From the NCBI GenBank assembly GCA_023415515.1, contig JAEZKH010000178.1:1-17690 (forward strand): a DNA stretch of 17,690 nucleotides. The letters run 5' to 3'. A program made the translations under genes and the position numbers. Origin of the DNA: Actinomycetes bacterium. Its GTDB lineage: Bacteria > Actinomycetota > Actinomycetes > Mycobacteriales > Mycobacteriaceae. This document shows, piece by piece, positions 1 to 7,878 of the stretch (positions within the stretch are counted from its first letter, which is position 1; every line of letters starts with the position of its first letter). Below the pieces are notes generated by a model. It worked only from the letters and a program-made list of their open reading frames with translations. It ran no database searches and was not told the DNA's origin.

Positions 1-1110
1 CTCATGAAAGCCGAGGCCAAGCTCAAGGAGATGAGCTCGGTCGGCAGCCAAAGCATCGGAACGTTCGGCCTCTTGACGCTCGCTTTCTGCGGCGGAACGC
101 AGTGCGGCGCACTTGAGCTCGATGTCGTCCGGGTCCGGGGTGCTCAGCCGCTCTGCACGCTGCCAAGCCTGCGGGACGGCTGCGGCCGTGCCCTCGGTGA
201 TGAGTGGTCGAACGGCGTCGAGGTTGGGCTTGGTCTTGCGAACCTGGGCCAAAGCGGTTGCTGCGCGGGGGTCTTCGTGCGATTCGAGGATCGGTTTGAG
301 CGCCTCGCGCGCCTTGCGTAGGTCAGCGCCTGGTTGGCGAAGTTGCTTGACTTCAGCTTCGAGGCGAGTGATCGCATCGCTCAGTTGCTCCAGTCCCAGC
401 AGCTTGTACAACTGGTCGTAGAACGCGCTTGGGGTGCCTTCGAGAATGCCGCTCAACTCGTCGTAGCTCATCAGTGGCCGGTACATCTCGAGTGCGCTAT
501 CCCAGCCGAGCGCCGCGATGTCTTCACGTTTCTGCCCGCCGCGCTGGACCCACCTCTTGGCGTCGTCGACAGGGATATCGCCGGGTGGCCAGTCGACGCC
601 GATTGCCGTCGCGCCCGATCCCTCCTCGGCGAGACCGACGCGCATCTCTGACGTGTCGCCAGCATGGAGGTTGCGCCAGTCTTGCGACCAGATCGCGGGC
701 TTGTTCTTCCACCGCGAGTTGGTGCCGGTGAGCGCAAGCTCGAGGCCCTCGGCGAGCGTCGACTTGCCGGAGCCGTTGCGGCCGGCGACTACGGTAAGAC
801 CGGGACCAGGCGTCAAGGGCAATGTCACCTTCGGACCGATTCCACGGAAGCCCTGCACACTGATCGACGCCAAGTAGGCACCGGCGGGTTCTGGTGCCGC
901 GTCGATCGGCGTGGTTAGTGAGTCGACGAGCGTCGCCTTGGTGGCGCCGGCGCCGAGTACCTCGGTCAAATCTTCTTCCGACTCCATGGCGGCCAGGACG
1001 ACGAGACGCGCGTCATCACTGAGGTTGGCGTCTTCATCAGCGCGTGCGAGGACGTAGTTCTTGAGCCGCTCGTCCCCGAGAACGGGCGCGCCGGCATCGG
1101 CCGGCGTCAT
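1..1110 (-). CDS. RecF/SbcC-like AAA family ATPase, N-terminal part (runs off left edge)
   Basis: An open frame of 370 codons reads leftward from an ATG at 1108-1110 and is still open at base 1, so the C-terminal part is outside the window. Residues 1-75 form an acidic, helix-rich leader. From about residue 80 the sequence AYLASISVQGFRGIG leads into a Walker A loop, GRNGSGKST (residues 110-118), the usual layout of RecF/SbcC/Rad50-type ABC ATPases. A charged, helical, probably coiled-coil stretch begins near residue 230. In this family Walker B and the signature motif lie at the far end, so they are not visible here. The ATG overlaps the stop of the upstream MazG-like gene (ATGA, 1107-1110), which indicates translational coupling. 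A decayed copy of the first two hundred or so codons lies at 9573-10112. A DNA-repair or defence role is inferred from the family and the context; the substrate is unknown. Confidence 0.8.
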   Translation of the reverse strand, partial: MTPADAGAPVLGDERLKNYVLARADEDANLSDDARLVVLAAMESEEDLTEVLGAGATKATLVDSLTTPIDAAPEPAGAYLASISVQGFRGIGPKVTLPLTPGPGLTVVAGRNGSGKSTLAEGLELALTGTNSRWKNKPAIWSQDWRNLHAGDTSEMRVGLAEEGSGATAIGVDWPPGDIPVDDAKRWVQRGGQKREDIAALGWDSALEMYRPLMSYDELSGILEGTPSAFYDQLYKLLGLEQLSDAITRLEAEVKQLRQPGADLRKAREALKPILESHEDPRAATALAQVRKTKPNLDAVRPLITEGTAAAVPQAWQRAERLSTPDPDDIELKCAALRSAAESERQEAERSDALAADRAHLLELGLGFHE

Positions 1111-1211
1111 GGCCGCGTCTCGGGTGGGTCGATGCGATCCAGCCATTGCCGCATGTCAAAGCCTCCCCGCTCGACGCGTTTCCTTCGTGCGACGCCGACG
1201 ATGGTATCGAG
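655..1211. repeat. Left copy of a duplicated ATPase/MazG-like segment (coding copy)
   Basis: Bases 655-1211 align in the same orientation with 9573-10112. In the best stretch, about 80 bases from the shared ATGGAGGTTGCGCCAGTCT (664 here, 9582 there), only about five substitutions are seen by eye. This left copy keeps both reading frames open, whereas the right copy has deletions and stops. The repeat covers the 3' end of the MazG-like gene and roughly the first 150 codons of the ATPase. Confidence 0.8.
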
Positions 1212-1481
1212 GGTCGCACCATGATCGGCGGCGATCGCGGCGAGAAGTTCGAGCAGATCGGCCGCCTCCGCCAACTCCTTCTGGCATTTGCTCGGCTGCG
1301 AGCTCTCGTACTCGCATGCGCGCGATGCAACGGCGACAAGAGCGGAGCCTTGCCCGCGGTGCGCATCGTTGATCAAGTGCTGCAACGGAATAGGCAGGTT
1401 CTTGAGCAGATCGCCCACCTCCAGTGGCAGACGCAGCATGAGCGTGTTGTCGCGGCAGCGCACGGCATCTATCGTGGCCAA
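1107..1481 (-). CDS. MazG/phosphoribosyl-ATP pyrophosphohydrolase-like small protein
   Basis: This is a 124-codon frame with a TTG at 1479-1481; an internal ATG at 1437-1439 is an alternative start. The last 60 residues resemble the end of MazG-like or phosphoribosyl-ATP pyrophosphohydrolase-like proteins: an acidic helix (KELAEAADLLELL, residues 68-80), then ADHGATLDTI, then a basic RRKRVERGGF segment followed by an aromatic-rich end. Such proteins hydrolyse nucleoside triphosphates to monophosphate and pyrophosphate in the cytoplasm. The usual N-terminal LVRDKIPE motif is not seen. The first half matches nothing I recognise and may be divergent, mis-started or damaged. The stop overlaps the start of the ATPase gene, so the two probably work together. 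The enzymatic call rests on the C-terminal pattern only. Confidence 0.5.
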   Translation of the reverse strand: MATIDAVRCRDNTLMLRLPLEVGDLLKNLPIPLQHLINDAHRGQGSALVAVASRACEYESSQPSKCQKELAEAADLLELLAAIAADHGATLDTIVGVARRKRVERGGFDMRQWLDRIDPPETRP

Positions 1482-1599
1482 CCTGCCGGCGTGCCGACGT
1501 GGTCGGGCTTCAAATCTGTCGACATCAGCTTTTCACCGCCGTGGATTAGTTCATGATCGCTCTCTCGCAACTGCTCGACGGCGAATTGCTGTCGCTGTC

Positions 1600-2250
1600 A
1601 TGCGTTCCAATGAGCGGAGGCTGGAGTGGTTGCCGGCGACGCTGAATATGGCTGCGGACCAGGCGCATAGCACGGCACCGTTGCTCCGCGGTGACCCGCC
1701 GGTGTCGGTGCGGGAGTTTCAGCGGTTAGTGGCGGCGCTGGATCGGTTGCCGATTGCGCAGCGGGTGGCGGGCCGGGACCGGTTGAATCAGATGCTGTAC
1801 GTGAATGCGCGAACGGTGATGCCGAGCTTCATCGTGAGCTATCTGGCGGATCGGATGGAGATGGCGCATTCGATCGAGGGGCGGGTGCCGTTCCTGGATC
1901 ACCATGTAGCGGAAGCGGCGGCGCGGGTGCCGGTGAGCATGAAGGTCAAGGGCATTCGGGAGAAGCATGTGTTGCGAGAGGCGGCGAAGGATGTGTTGAT
2001 CCCGGAGGTGTATGACCGGCAGAAGCATCCGTTCACGACGCCGCCAACGCGCAACCCGATGGCCCGATGCTGGAGCTCTGGGGACATGTTCGCGTCGCAG
2101 CGGCGAAAAATCAGCCGATCTACGACATCACGAAGGTGTCGCCGGCGCTGGATCAACTGCTCAACTACCCCGACGATCAACGCCTCGCGACGGAAGGCAA
2201 CCTGCAGCGGGTGGCGAGCGTCGTCGTGATGCAAAGACGGGTAGAAGAGA
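1600..2250 (+). pseudogene. Truncated, frameshifted asparagine synthetase (AsnB-type) remnant
   Basis: From about 1600 to 2057 one frame encodes part of the synthetase (AMP-forming, C-terminal) domain of an AsnB-type amidotransferase. It includes the very characteristic DRMEMAHSIEGRVPFLDHH at about 1851-1907 and then KGIREKHVLREAAKD and KHPFTTPP. Near 2058-2066 the match moves to another frame (MLELWGHVRVAAAKNQPIYD), which continues to the family's usual end, EGNLQRVASVVVMQR, near 2238. There is no glutaminase domain with its N-terminal cysteine, and no PP-loop (SGGxDS) upstream. The gene has therefore lost its 5' half and gained a frameshift, so it cannot make an active enzyme. It sits about 300 bases upstream of gltA with no functional link that I can see. 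Bases 2251-2546 hold no recognisable gene. Confidence 0.85.
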
Positions 2251-2535
2251 TCGAACAACCCGCTTCCAGCACAGCGCGACGCGGCCAGTGTAGGCGCGCT
2301 TGGCGATATGCACCGACGAGGGGCGACGACGTCGCGCTCGCGCACGCCCGCATGCGGCGCCACAGCAGCAAGTCCAGTCCGCAACCTGCGGCCCAACCGG
2401 CCGCAAAGCATCTGCGTCATTTGGCGTCTCTTGCGTCAGAGACGGCGGCCCAGTCCCGGACGAGGCGGGTGCCTTCGTCACCTCTTGCTTGATGGGACTA
2501 CCTTTTGAGGGCAGAGGTCGGTTCTTCCAGCGACG

Positions 2536-2540
2536 AAGGG
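2536..2540 (+). promoter_or_regulatory. Ribosome binding site deciding the gltA start
   Basis: AAGGG lies six bases before the GTG at 2547. The start at 2547 gives 431 residues, which agrees with the mycobacterial citrate synthase length. The in-frame start at 2505 would add 14 residues and has no comparable site. Confidence 0.6.
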
Positions 2541-2546
2541 ATTCAC

Positions 2547-3842
<1,296 letters not shown>

Positions 3843-4076
3843 CCGCCCCAATACGAAGCGGCGAGAGCGACCTGAGCACCACAACCGGCACTCATTATAT
3901 GACCACTTATTAGATGAGATGTGCGTGCAGCCTCGCTATCCCTCACCCCCCGCCATTCGCACGGTCGCATGGTTGCGCGCGGGCGAAGCGGACTGCGCGC
4001 CCGTAAGGTACCAATGTCAATCGCGAGCAGTGGATCCTACTGTTACCCCCGAAGCTGTCCTTCATGAAAACTTGGC
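3843..4076. other. Convergent intergenic region between gltA and the island
   Basis: No gene is seen here. It is bounded by the gltA stop and, on the other strand, by the stop of the small Cys-rich gene. Two possible hairpins are visible. One pairs GCCGCT (3835-3840) with AGCGGC (3857-3862). The other pairs CGGGCG (3980-3985) with CGCCCG (3998-4003) around a 12-base loop. Neither has a clear T-run, so terminator function is only possible. AT-rich sequence at 3890-3920 marks the drop in GC that begins here, making this a candidate island boundary. No tRNA or clear att repeat was found. Confidence 0.4.
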
Positions 4077-4463
4077 TCACGTGGTACCAGTCGCGGGGCG
4101 ATCGGCGTTGCGTCGGCGCTTGTACTCGCGACTCCTTTTGTTGTGTTCTAGCCGACAAACGTCGCAACGGCAGCCGGACGCATACGCCGCTTCCGTTCCA
4201 TGCGTGCTGAGAATCCGGCCTTCCGCCCGCACTCTGGCTATATACCGACGGTGTTCGTCGGTGTTTGCCTTGCAACATGCCGGGCATCGGCAGCCGTGAT
4301 TGCGGTAACCGTTACTCGTTCCATGCCGAATATCGTCGGGCTCTAACCGATGGATCCACGACGGGTTTGCCAAATGCCCCTCATCCTGCACGTGCGATAG
4401 CTTGCCATACCGAGCATTCGCCAAGTTCACAGCCACGCATCTACGCACGTCGACTAAGACCAA
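4077..4463 (-). CDS. Small protein with two HGT...GCRCxxC repeats, probably zinc-binding
   Basis: This 128-codon frame starts at 4463; later starts near residue 23 or 31 are possible because the first 40 residues are unremarkable. It contains two copies of a unit about 41 residues apart. The first is RHGTSNGY-NHGCRCPAC at residues 46-63, and the second is THGTEAAYASGCRCDVC at 87-103. Each is followed by a basic segment (NTDEHRRYIARVRAE; EHNKRSREYKRRRN). The CxC-x2-C clusters with the histidine could form small metal sites. I associate this repeat pattern with small actinobacterial phage or mobile-element proteins of unknown function. It lies on the same strand as the R-M operon, 134 bases after vsr. 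Its length, composition and regular repeat argue that it is real, but its function is unknown. Confidence 0.6.
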   Translation of the reverse strand: MVLVDVRRCVAVNLANARYGKLSHVQDEGHLANPSWIHRLEPDDIRHGTSNGYRNHGCRCPACCKANTDEHRRYIARVRAEGRILSTHGTEAAYASGCRCDVCRLEHNKRSREYKRRRNADRPATGTT

Positions 4464-4562
4464 GCGCGATCAGCGGTAAGGCAAGAGGGTCACTTAGTTG
4501 CCTCCAAGCCGGCGGGCCCGAATTTTGGTCAGCATGGCCGTGGTCATCGAACACCCATTGCT

Positions 4563-4591
4563 TAACTCTGCCTAGCCCCGACGAAGAGTTA
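4563..4591 (-). terminator. Possible hairpin after vsr
   Basis: TAACTCT (4563-4569) and AGAGTTA (4585-4591) form a perfect 7-bp inverted repeat with a 15-base loop, six bases beyond the vsr stop. There is no T-run and the stem is AT-rich, so it may be a weak terminator or a chance palindrome. Confidence 0.3.
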
Positions 4592-4597
4592 GGGTCC

Positions 4598-5035
4598 TCA
4601 TTCCGGCTTATCGCCGCCCCGTCTGTGACGGGATCTAACCGCTGCTTCGACGCGGTTCACGACAGAGCCCGGGTCCTCATGCTCCCAGAAGCGCATCGGT
4701 AACCACCCATTTGCCCTGAGTCGATCGCACACATAAGCGTCGCGGGCTTGATTGCTCGCAATCTTTTGTCGCCAGTATGCTGAATTCGCCGTTGGCTGGC
4801 GATGGTGGCTCTTGCAACCATGCCAGAAGCAACCATCAACGAACACAGCAACCTTGGCGCCCGGAAATACAAGGTCTGCTGTGAACCGTTCCGACCGCAG
4901 TGGCCGACAGTCGACGCGATACCGCAAGCCTCGTGCGTGGGCGGCGCGTCGAACGGCCAGCTCAGGTTTAGTGTCGCGCCTCCGGTTCGCCTGCATCGCG
5001 ACCCGAGTGGCGGCGGAGCTCGCCCAGCTTGTCAT
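4598..5035 (-). CDS. vsr: Very short patch repair (Vsr) mismatch endonuclease
   Basis: Vsr nicks DNA 5' of the T in T:G mismatches that arise when 5-methylcytosine deaminates, and so protects sites methylated by a partner cytosine methyltransferase. The 145-residue protein shows the family order: MQANRRRDTKPELAVRR at 14-30; TADLVFPGAKVAVFVDGCF at 52-70, with the metal-binding Asp54 and the core strand; WHGC at 71-74, with a His-Cys pair of the structural zinc site; TANSAYWRQKI at 82-92; and RFWEHE at 115-120. The usual length is 130-150, so it is complete. The ATG at 5033-5035 follows the dcm stop by nine bases, with a GGAG-like site in the gap, placing it as the last core gene of the R-M operon. 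Confidence 0.95.
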   Translation of the reverse strand: MTSWASSAATRVAMQANRRRDTKPELAVRRAAHARGLRYRVDCRPLRSERFTADLVFPGAKVAVFVDGCFWHGCKSHHRQPTANSAYWRQKIASNQARDAYVCDRLRANGWLPMRFWEHEDPGSVVNRVEAAVRSRHRRGGDKPE

Positions 5036-5044
5036 GCTCCGAGA

Positions 5045-6229
5045 TTACGCGTCGAGCGACTTTGCGATCTGTTCTGCTAGTGCCGCGGCCAGAAGCGGAG
5101 GTACAGCACTGCCCACCATCTTGGCCACGTGTGGCTCGGATTTACTAAGAAAGTCGAAATCGTCGTCGAAGCTCTGTAGCCGAGCCGCCTCGCGCATAGT
5201 GATTCCCCGGTCCTCCTCTGGGTGTCCGAAACATCCCGATCCGAGATAATTGCAGCTCTTGGTTATGGTCTTGGCAGGTTTGTCCCATGCCAATCGGCCG
5301 TAGCAATTGTAGTAATGGGATTTCGGAAGCAGCTCCGGAGGAAGCTCGGACGTGATCATTCCTGGTCGCATGGCGCGTAGTCGCCGCAACACCATATCGC
5401 CGGGTATGCGGGCCACATGATTCATTGGCGTCGCCGTCGTCGACTGCATGGACTTTGCGTAATCGGACGTGGCCTTGAGGTAACCACGTGCGCCACCGCG
5501 ACCTTTCTCGGTTTTTGTCGCAGGTGGCAGATCGGCGATGGCGTCCTTCACCGTCACGATCGGCAACAACGCGGGATCGGACCCCGGCTTTGAAAGACCG
5601 TGCGTCGGCTCCGGCCATTCGAATCCGCCAACATCATCCCGGCACGCGACGACGAACGCCCTCCGCCTGATCTGGGGGACGCCGTAATCGGTAGCGAGCA
5701 AGATTCGCCAATCGGTTTCATATCCAATCGATCCAAGCGTGCGCTCAATTTCATGAACAGTGGCGCCCTTGCGCGACGAGATCATCTGCGGCACATTCTC
5801 TATCAAGACTATGCGGGGGCGCAGCAGGTCGACGAGCGCCAGGAAATAACGGAAAAGGTCATTTCGGGCGTCGTCATTGTCGAGCGGATTGCGGATAAAC
5901 GCTCGCTCGCCGCTCGGCATCACAACCTCGTGTCGACGGTTTTGGCTGAACCCCTCGCAGGGAGGTCCACCCACAAGGACGTCGAGGCTGCCGGGGCGAT
6001 CAAGACCGAAAACTTCGAGCTTCCCCGCTAGTTCGCTGGGCGCAAGGGATCTGATGTCACCCGAGACCGTCACTGGATTCGATCCGTGCTTGGTGTGATT
6101 GTGCGCGAACGTTTCGAGTGCGCGCTCGTCGATGTCGGTGCCAAGCACGACGTCGAAAAGTCCGGTTCGCACGAATCCATGCGACAGCCCGCCGCATCCC
6201 GCGAATACGTCAGCAACCGTGAATCTCAT
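5045..6229 (-). CDS. dcm: DNA (cytosine-5) methyltransferase of the R-M module
   Basis: This is a 394-residue C5 cytosine methyltransferase that moves a methyl group from S-adenosylmethionine to cytosine in a specific DNA site. Motif I is DVFAGCGGLSHGF (7-19). Motif IV with the catalytic Cys91 is GGPPCEGFSQ (87-96). Motif VI is ENV (144-146), motif VIII is QIRRR (186-190), motif IX is around RGITMREAARLQSF (341-354), and motif X is GSAVPPLLA (373-381). All are intact, so the enzyme should be active. The recognition region falls between motifs VIII and IX (about 200-335), and its site cannot be read from sequence. The start ATG overlaps the upstream nuclease stop by four bases and is preceded by a strong Shine-Dalgarno. 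By context it protects host DNA from the partner McrBC-like nuclease. The symbol is generic. Confidence 0.96.
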   Translation of the reverse strand: MRFTVADVFAGCGGLSHGFVRTGLFDVVLGTDIDERALETFAHNHTKHGSNPVTVSGDIRSLAPSELAGKLEVFGLDRPGSLDVLVGGPPCEGFSQNRRHEVVMPSGERAFIRNPLDNDDARNDLFRYFLALVDLLRPRIVLIENVPQMISSRKGATVHEIERTLGSIGYETDWRILLATDYGVPQIRRRAFVVACRDDVGGFEWPEPTHGLSKPGSDPALLPIVTVKDAIADLPPATKTEKGRGGARGYLKATSDYAKSMQSTTATPMNHVARIPGDMVLRRLRAMRPGMITSELPPELLPKSHYYNCYGRLAWDKPAKTITKSCNYLGSGCFGHPEEDRGITMREAARLQSFDDDFDFLSKSEPHVAKMVGSAVPPLLAAALAEQIAKSLDA

Positions 6230-7878
6230 TTATCACCTCCAGGGTCACCATCGAGATAATCGCCAACAAGCTCTTCCATCATCGTTGTGTTATCCGGCAG
6301 CATCGGAACGCCGCCGACCCGCACCGCATGCCAACTGCGGAAGAATCGGTGGCTGCGATAACGTGCCGATTCCCGTCCGGGGAACGCGATCAGCCCACCA
6401 TGCGCGATCCGACGGTATGGCGGTTGATTGTGCACGATTGCGTCCCGGTAACGGTGAATCACGTTAATGTCCGCCGCAAGTGGGCCCGGCATACCGAACC
6501 GCGCAACGTAGTCGCTGTCAGCCTGCACGCGGTATTTCGCATCGATGATCAGCATCCGGTCGACGTTGTCTATCCATATGACAGAGTCTGGCCGCTGACT
6601 AGTCGTCGGAAGATTCATGAACGAGCGGTTGTACTCGCAGCGCACCTCCCGGCCGGCGTTGTCGCGAAGTCGAACCTGTGACCGCCGGCCCGTGACCATG
6701 ACGAGCTGCGAACCAGCGCGCTGAACGAGTGGCTCAGCAAAGGATACGACCGTAGTGAACCTAGTACGAAGGATCTGCACGACTCGCAGAAAGACCCAGT
6801 ATTCGTAAAGGGTGGGTAGGTCCTTCAGGCCGACGAGCGAAGCTCCCTGCAGAGGCACGAGCGCATGCCTCAGTGCACGCAAATGTCGAAAAGCACCTTC
6901 GTACAACGGGTCTCGAAGATTCGTCTGCAAACTCGGCAGATTCATGACCGCTGGGATGTGCGCGAGACGGTTGGACCACTCGCTGGCACTCTGCAACAGA
7001 TTATCGACTTTGGCCCGCAGGTCGCTGTTGACTGTGCCGTACCACTCAGCCGTGGTGACGCTCAACGCAGTGGCCACCAGTTGGTCAACTTCCCACCGCA
7101 GGTGACCGTTCAAAGGCGTCGCCTCGGTATCGGTGATTCGCTGCACGAGTATGGGTTTCGGCCTACCGAACAGTGTGCCGTGTCGACGTGAAATCGGACG
7201 CGAGTTTCGCAGTCGATCCGACATCATCACCTGTACGCCGCGATCCACGCGCCGACGCAGCATCGGCAACAGCCGATGAATCTTCACGGCTAGGCTATCG
7301 AGTTCACGACTCACCATGGTCATCCACTCGATGTCGGTCTGTTGCGCAACGTTTGAGATACTTTCGAAGCCGGTACCGGCGGCTCCTGACGCCGAAGCGG
7401 TAAGCAATGGCGCTATCGACTCCAGATCTTCGCGGATAGCGGCGAAGTCCTTGCGGTAGTCAAGCTTGGTCGGGAAAGATTCAAGACTGATCGTAAGCTC
7501 GCCTTTCGACGTAGCCCAGCGCCACTGAATATCACCGACGGCTCCGCGGTACTGAAGCGAGAAGTGCTGAAAGTTACCTTGGTGGAACACATCCCTGAGC
7601 GTTGCAGGGTTGGGCGCGGTCGACAGCACAGAGGGCAGTGGACCGTCCACGTAGACGTCGATCGTGTCGTTCTCTTGAACTAGCGGTCGTGCGAGCACTG
7701 CAGATCCGTCCGTGGCGACAGCGACCTCGAGACCGCCTACGGAAACGGTGAGAGCTGTGGCATCTGCGCCATCGATTCGTATACGGGTGGGCGCGTACTC
7801 CGGCCTCGGGGTGCCAGTAAGAGCTCGCAAGGTGTAATCACCCCACATCACAGTGAGAATATTCCGTTTCGTCACCAT
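6226..7878 (-). CDS. DUF2357 / PD-(D/E)XK nuclease (McrC-like restriction subunit)
   Basis: This 550-residue protein is probably the DNA-cleaving subunit of the restriction complex, in the place McrC or LlaJI R2 has beside McrB-like ATPases. The C-terminal third has a PD-(D/E)XK core: RPD (429-431), a strand SVIWID, then LIIDAKYRV (443-451) with Asp446 and Lys448, and later INVIHRYRDAI (471-481). Just before it, DLPTLYEYWVFLRVVQIL (353-370) is a hallmark segment of the DUF2357/DUF524 group. The N-terminal 350 residues, beta-rich to about 130 and then helical (190-345), I recognise only as a DUF2357-like region that may contact the ATPase or DNA. The gene overlaps the McrB-like gene by seven bases and dcm by four. 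No strong ribosome site precedes its ATG, which suggests coupled translation. The nuclease call is firm; the exact subtype is inferred. Confidence 0.87.
   Translation of the reverse strand: MVTKRNILTVMWGDYTLRALTGTPRPEYAPTRIRIDGADATALTVSVGGLEVAVATDGSAVLARPLVQENDTIDVYVDGPLPSVLSTAPNPATLRDVFHQGNFQHFSLQYRGAVGDIQWRWATSKGELTISLESFPTKLDYRKDFAAIREDLESIAPLLTASASGAAGTGFESISNVAQQTDIEWMTMVSRELDSLAVKIHRLLPMLRRRVDRGVQVMMSDRLRNSRPISRRHGTLFGRPKPILVQRITDTEATPLNGHLRWEVDQLVATALSVTTAEWYGTVNSDLRAKVDNLLQSASEWSNRLAHIPAVMNLPSLQTNLRDPLYEGAFRHLRALRHALVPLQGASLVGLKDLPTLYEYWVFLRVVQILRTRFTTVVSFAEPLVQRAGSQLVMVTGRRSQVRLRDNAGREVRCEYNRSFMNLPTTSQRPDSVIWIDNVDRMLIIDAKYRVQADSDYVARFGMPGPLAADINVIHRYRDAIVHNQPPYRRIAHGGLIAFPGRESARYRSHRFFRSWHAVRVGGVPMLPDNTTMMEELVGDYLDGDPGGDK
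6236..6240 (-). promoter_or_regulatory. Strong Shine-Dalgarno for the methyltransferase
   Basis: GGAGG, in GGAGGTGATAA on the minus strand, lies six bases before the dcm ATG and inside the 3' end of the nuclease gene. It may ensure high methyltransferase translation relative to the nuclease, whose own start has no clear site. Confidence 0.7.

Noticed and set aside
3885..3920. AT-rich short repeats after gltA as a possible attachment site
   Set aside because: No matching copy was found on the far side of the island and no integrase gene is present.
3919..4299. Plus-strand frame overlapping the small Cys-rich gene
   Set aside because: It lacks a recognisable domain, while the minus strand shows a clear two-unit repeat with conserved cysteines.
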